A stretch of 46,452 nt of DNA from Sistotremastrum niveocremeum HHB9708 (lineage: Eukaryota > Basidiomycota > Agaricomycetes > Sistotremastrales > Sistotremastraceae): assembly GCA_001630475.1 (NCBI GenBank), contig KV419459.1, positions 5,457-51,908 of the forward strand, in the 5' to 3' direction. The position numbers and the translations under genes are program-made. The notes beneath the pieces are model-generated. The model had not been told where the DNA came from, did not search any database, and saw only the letters and a list, made by a program, of their open reading frames with translations. Of this stretch, positions 44,661 to 46,452 are shown piece after piece. How positions within the stretch are numbered: the first letter of the stretch is position 1; the number at the start of each line of letters is the position of its first letter.

Positions 44661-46321
44661 AATTTCGAGCTCCTGCTCGTGATTAGCTTCGGTGAGAGAC
44701 ATTGGTTCGATTGGGAGAATAGAAGAGGTTCGCAGATAGTAGGGAATTAATCTTTTGGCGGCGAAGCGTAGTTTGGAGAGAGTTCCATCCATTTCTGCTA
44801 ATGTATAAGCACCGCCTTTGTTTCGTGAGATGACGATGTAAGGTCCCAGATATCTCGGCTTCCAGCTGCGGCCTAGATCGGTTTCGGTTTGCGAATTCCT
44901 TACGAGAACCAATCGACCGGCTGAGAAATCGAAGTCCCTGATTGTTGAATGGAAACGCTTGGAGAATTCGATTGCTGACTGTTGACGGGATTTGTGTATG
45001 AGTGTGTGCATCTTCTGTAAGTCTGTCTCTCGCTTTTCAAGTTGCTGCGCTCGTATAGCGATTAATTCTTGGGTTGAGACGAGATCGGTCAGAGTTGGTG
45101 AAAGATATGTTGCTTCACTGATATCGAAGGGCATGACGGGTTCTACGCCGTGTGCCATATAATATGGTGAATGTCCGGTTGATTTTCGAGTAGTAATACG
45201 ATCGGCCCAAGTGATGTATGGTAATGATTTTGGCCATTTCGAGAGGTCGGCGCCGCATGTTCTGACAAGTGCTTCGCGTATTGAATAATGCTGACGCTCG
45301 ATGACTCCCTGTGCCTGTGAATTGTAAGGTGAAATGCGAATATGATTAATATGGTACTTCTTGGATAACCAATCCAGGGCGGCAATCCAAGGAGTTCCAT
45401 TATCCGAGACGATTTCCGAAAGAGAACCCCATCGGCAGAGTACGTCCTCAAACAGGAAACGTCCTAACGTGTCTCCGTTTTCCTTTTGCAATGCTCTTGT
45501 TTCGGGCCATGCGCTGAGGGAACAGCGGGCATGAGCAATGTATCGGTAACCACTTGATTTCGGCATGTACATAGTGTCAACATGTGCTTTAGAAAATAGA
45601 GAAGCTGGAGTTGGAACGGTTGGTGGAAGGTGAATATGAGTGGTGTTTCTATGCTGGCATATATCACAAGTTTTTAAGAACCATTTGAGGTCGTTGGAGA
45701 GGCAAGGCCACCAGAATCTGTCAAATAAAAGTCGTCGAGTTGGGTAAAAACCTTTGTGTCCGACTTCGTCGTGAGTGGCCGAAAGAATTCTCATTCGGTT
45801 TGAGTAGGGTACGACGACTTGATGCCTTCCAGAGTGGTGCCTTTTGTATAATGTCCCAGAGTGTATGAAGAATTGCTTTAATAGCCTTGCTACCTTCCGA
45901 CGAGTGGCATCAGAGATATCGGGCGGAAAGGTTAATCGATCTAGATATTCTTTTACGAGTTCGAGTTCGGTTTCTTTCCTTATCGACTCTTGAGAGTGTG
46001 GGGGTTGTGATGTCATAGTGATGGAAGTTGCCCGGTTGCTGTCTTCTTTGCCGACTGGAGAGGCGTTTTCATGGTTAGTTGCGCTTTCGAATGACAGCAA
46101 GGGAGGTCGGGAGAGGATAAAGACTTCGAGTTTTTGATCCATGAGTTTCTCGAATTCTTCTTCGTCGTTAGGTAGTTCGTCCGGCGCTGCTGGCCTTCGA
46201 GATAGTCCATCAGCTGCTTTATGACGGTCTCCTGGTACGTGTCGAAGTGTAAAGGGAAAGAGACGGATATAGGCAATCCATCTATTAAGGGTGGCGTTCG
46301 GGATAAGTTCTGGGTTATTCA
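44658..46321 (-). CDS. Gypsy-type pol, C-terminal part: RNase H end and integrase
   Basis: One open frame runs from the MITE junction at 46321 to the stop at 44658. It starts in the final RNase H segment (NRWIAYIRLFPFTLRHVPGD, then KAADGLSRR). The integrase zinc-binding HHCC module follows (ATHDEVGHKGFYPTRRLL, then CDICQHRN). The catalytic core keeps its acidic triad: Asp in AHVDTMYMPKSSGYRYI, Asp in IVSDNGTPW, Glu in QAQGVIERQHYSIRE. The C-terminal SH3-like part is around RLVLVRNSQTETDLGRSWKP and RYLGPYIV. No chromodomain is visible. Reverse transcriptase, protease and gag would lie beyond the right window edge. The integrase frame has no stops, which suggests a young insertion. Transcription runs leftward. 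Confidence 0.88.
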
Positions 46322-46452
46322 TAGTGTTCCAAGGTCCAGTTGCCGTGACTGGTGGCAACCGGCAGTCGCAACCGGACCGTGACCGGACCGCAGTTGCCGG
46401 TCGCCTAGGTTTCTGGAAAATCAGGCAACCGGCAACTGCAGTCATGACCGGT
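46322..46452. mobile_element. Partial hAT-like MITE inserted in pol, cut by the window edge
   Basis: The sequence begins TAGTGTTCCA, a hAT-type end, exactly where RNase H coding sequence stops. It continues with repeated GCAACCGG/ACCGG units and has no coding sense. The far end and the 8-bp duplication lie outside the window. Confidence 0.6.

Overview
The window is nuclear DNA of a fungus, most likely an agaricomycete basidiomycete. Genes are densely packed and split by many introns of about 50 nt with GT-AG borders. The gene families also fit: DUF6535 membrane proteins, an SPT7-type SAGA subunit, a penta-EF-hand protein, an N2227-type methyltransferase and DDE_3 transposons. All exon borders below were read by eye from splice signals and reading-frame continuity.

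Layout. (1) 1.7-10.8 kb holds two intact DUF6535 paralogs (copies A and B, + strand). (2) 11.16-14.86 kb is a complete IS630/Tc1-mariner-type transposon. It has 53-54 bp inverted ends, a TA duplication, a spliced intact DDE transposase and a second, convergent spliced gene of 463 aa. A 593-bp hAT-type MITE with a perfect 8-bp target duplication sits in that second gene's upstream region. (3) 15.1-17.1 kb is a third DUF6535 copy (D, - strand), broken by a deletion of about 224 nt. (4) 17.7-33.0 kb is an island of single, intact genes. It contains a gene with a Rad60-SLD-like ubiquitin fold, a penta-EF-hand protein, a 981-aa protein with a tryptophan (GW/WG)-rich tail, an N2227/carnosine N-methyltransferase-like protein, a DCR2-type metallophosphoesterase and SPT7. 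(5) 33.7-41.0 kb holds three more DUF6535 copies: C (+, in-frame stop), E (-, cut short after the first membrane helix) and F (-, intact). (6) 42.6-46.4 kb, on the - strand, is the 3' part of an LTR (Gypsy-type) retrotransposon. It has the end of RNase H, integrase, an extra spliced ORF downstream of pol, and the start of the 3' LTR. A second hAT-like MITE cuts its pol gene at the window edge.

How it fits together. The six DUF6535 copies share one gene plan, and exon 2 is exactly 131 nt in every copy. At least half the copies are damaged, which is a birth-and-death pattern. Transposons sit beside the cluster on both sides. The central island encodes ordinary cell functions (SAGA-dependent transcription, calcium sensing, peptide methylation, phosphatase) and uses two short shared divergent promoters. 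The most novel-looking item is the two-gene transposon. The extra ORF of the retroelement, bounded by a duplicated polypurine-like motif, comes second.
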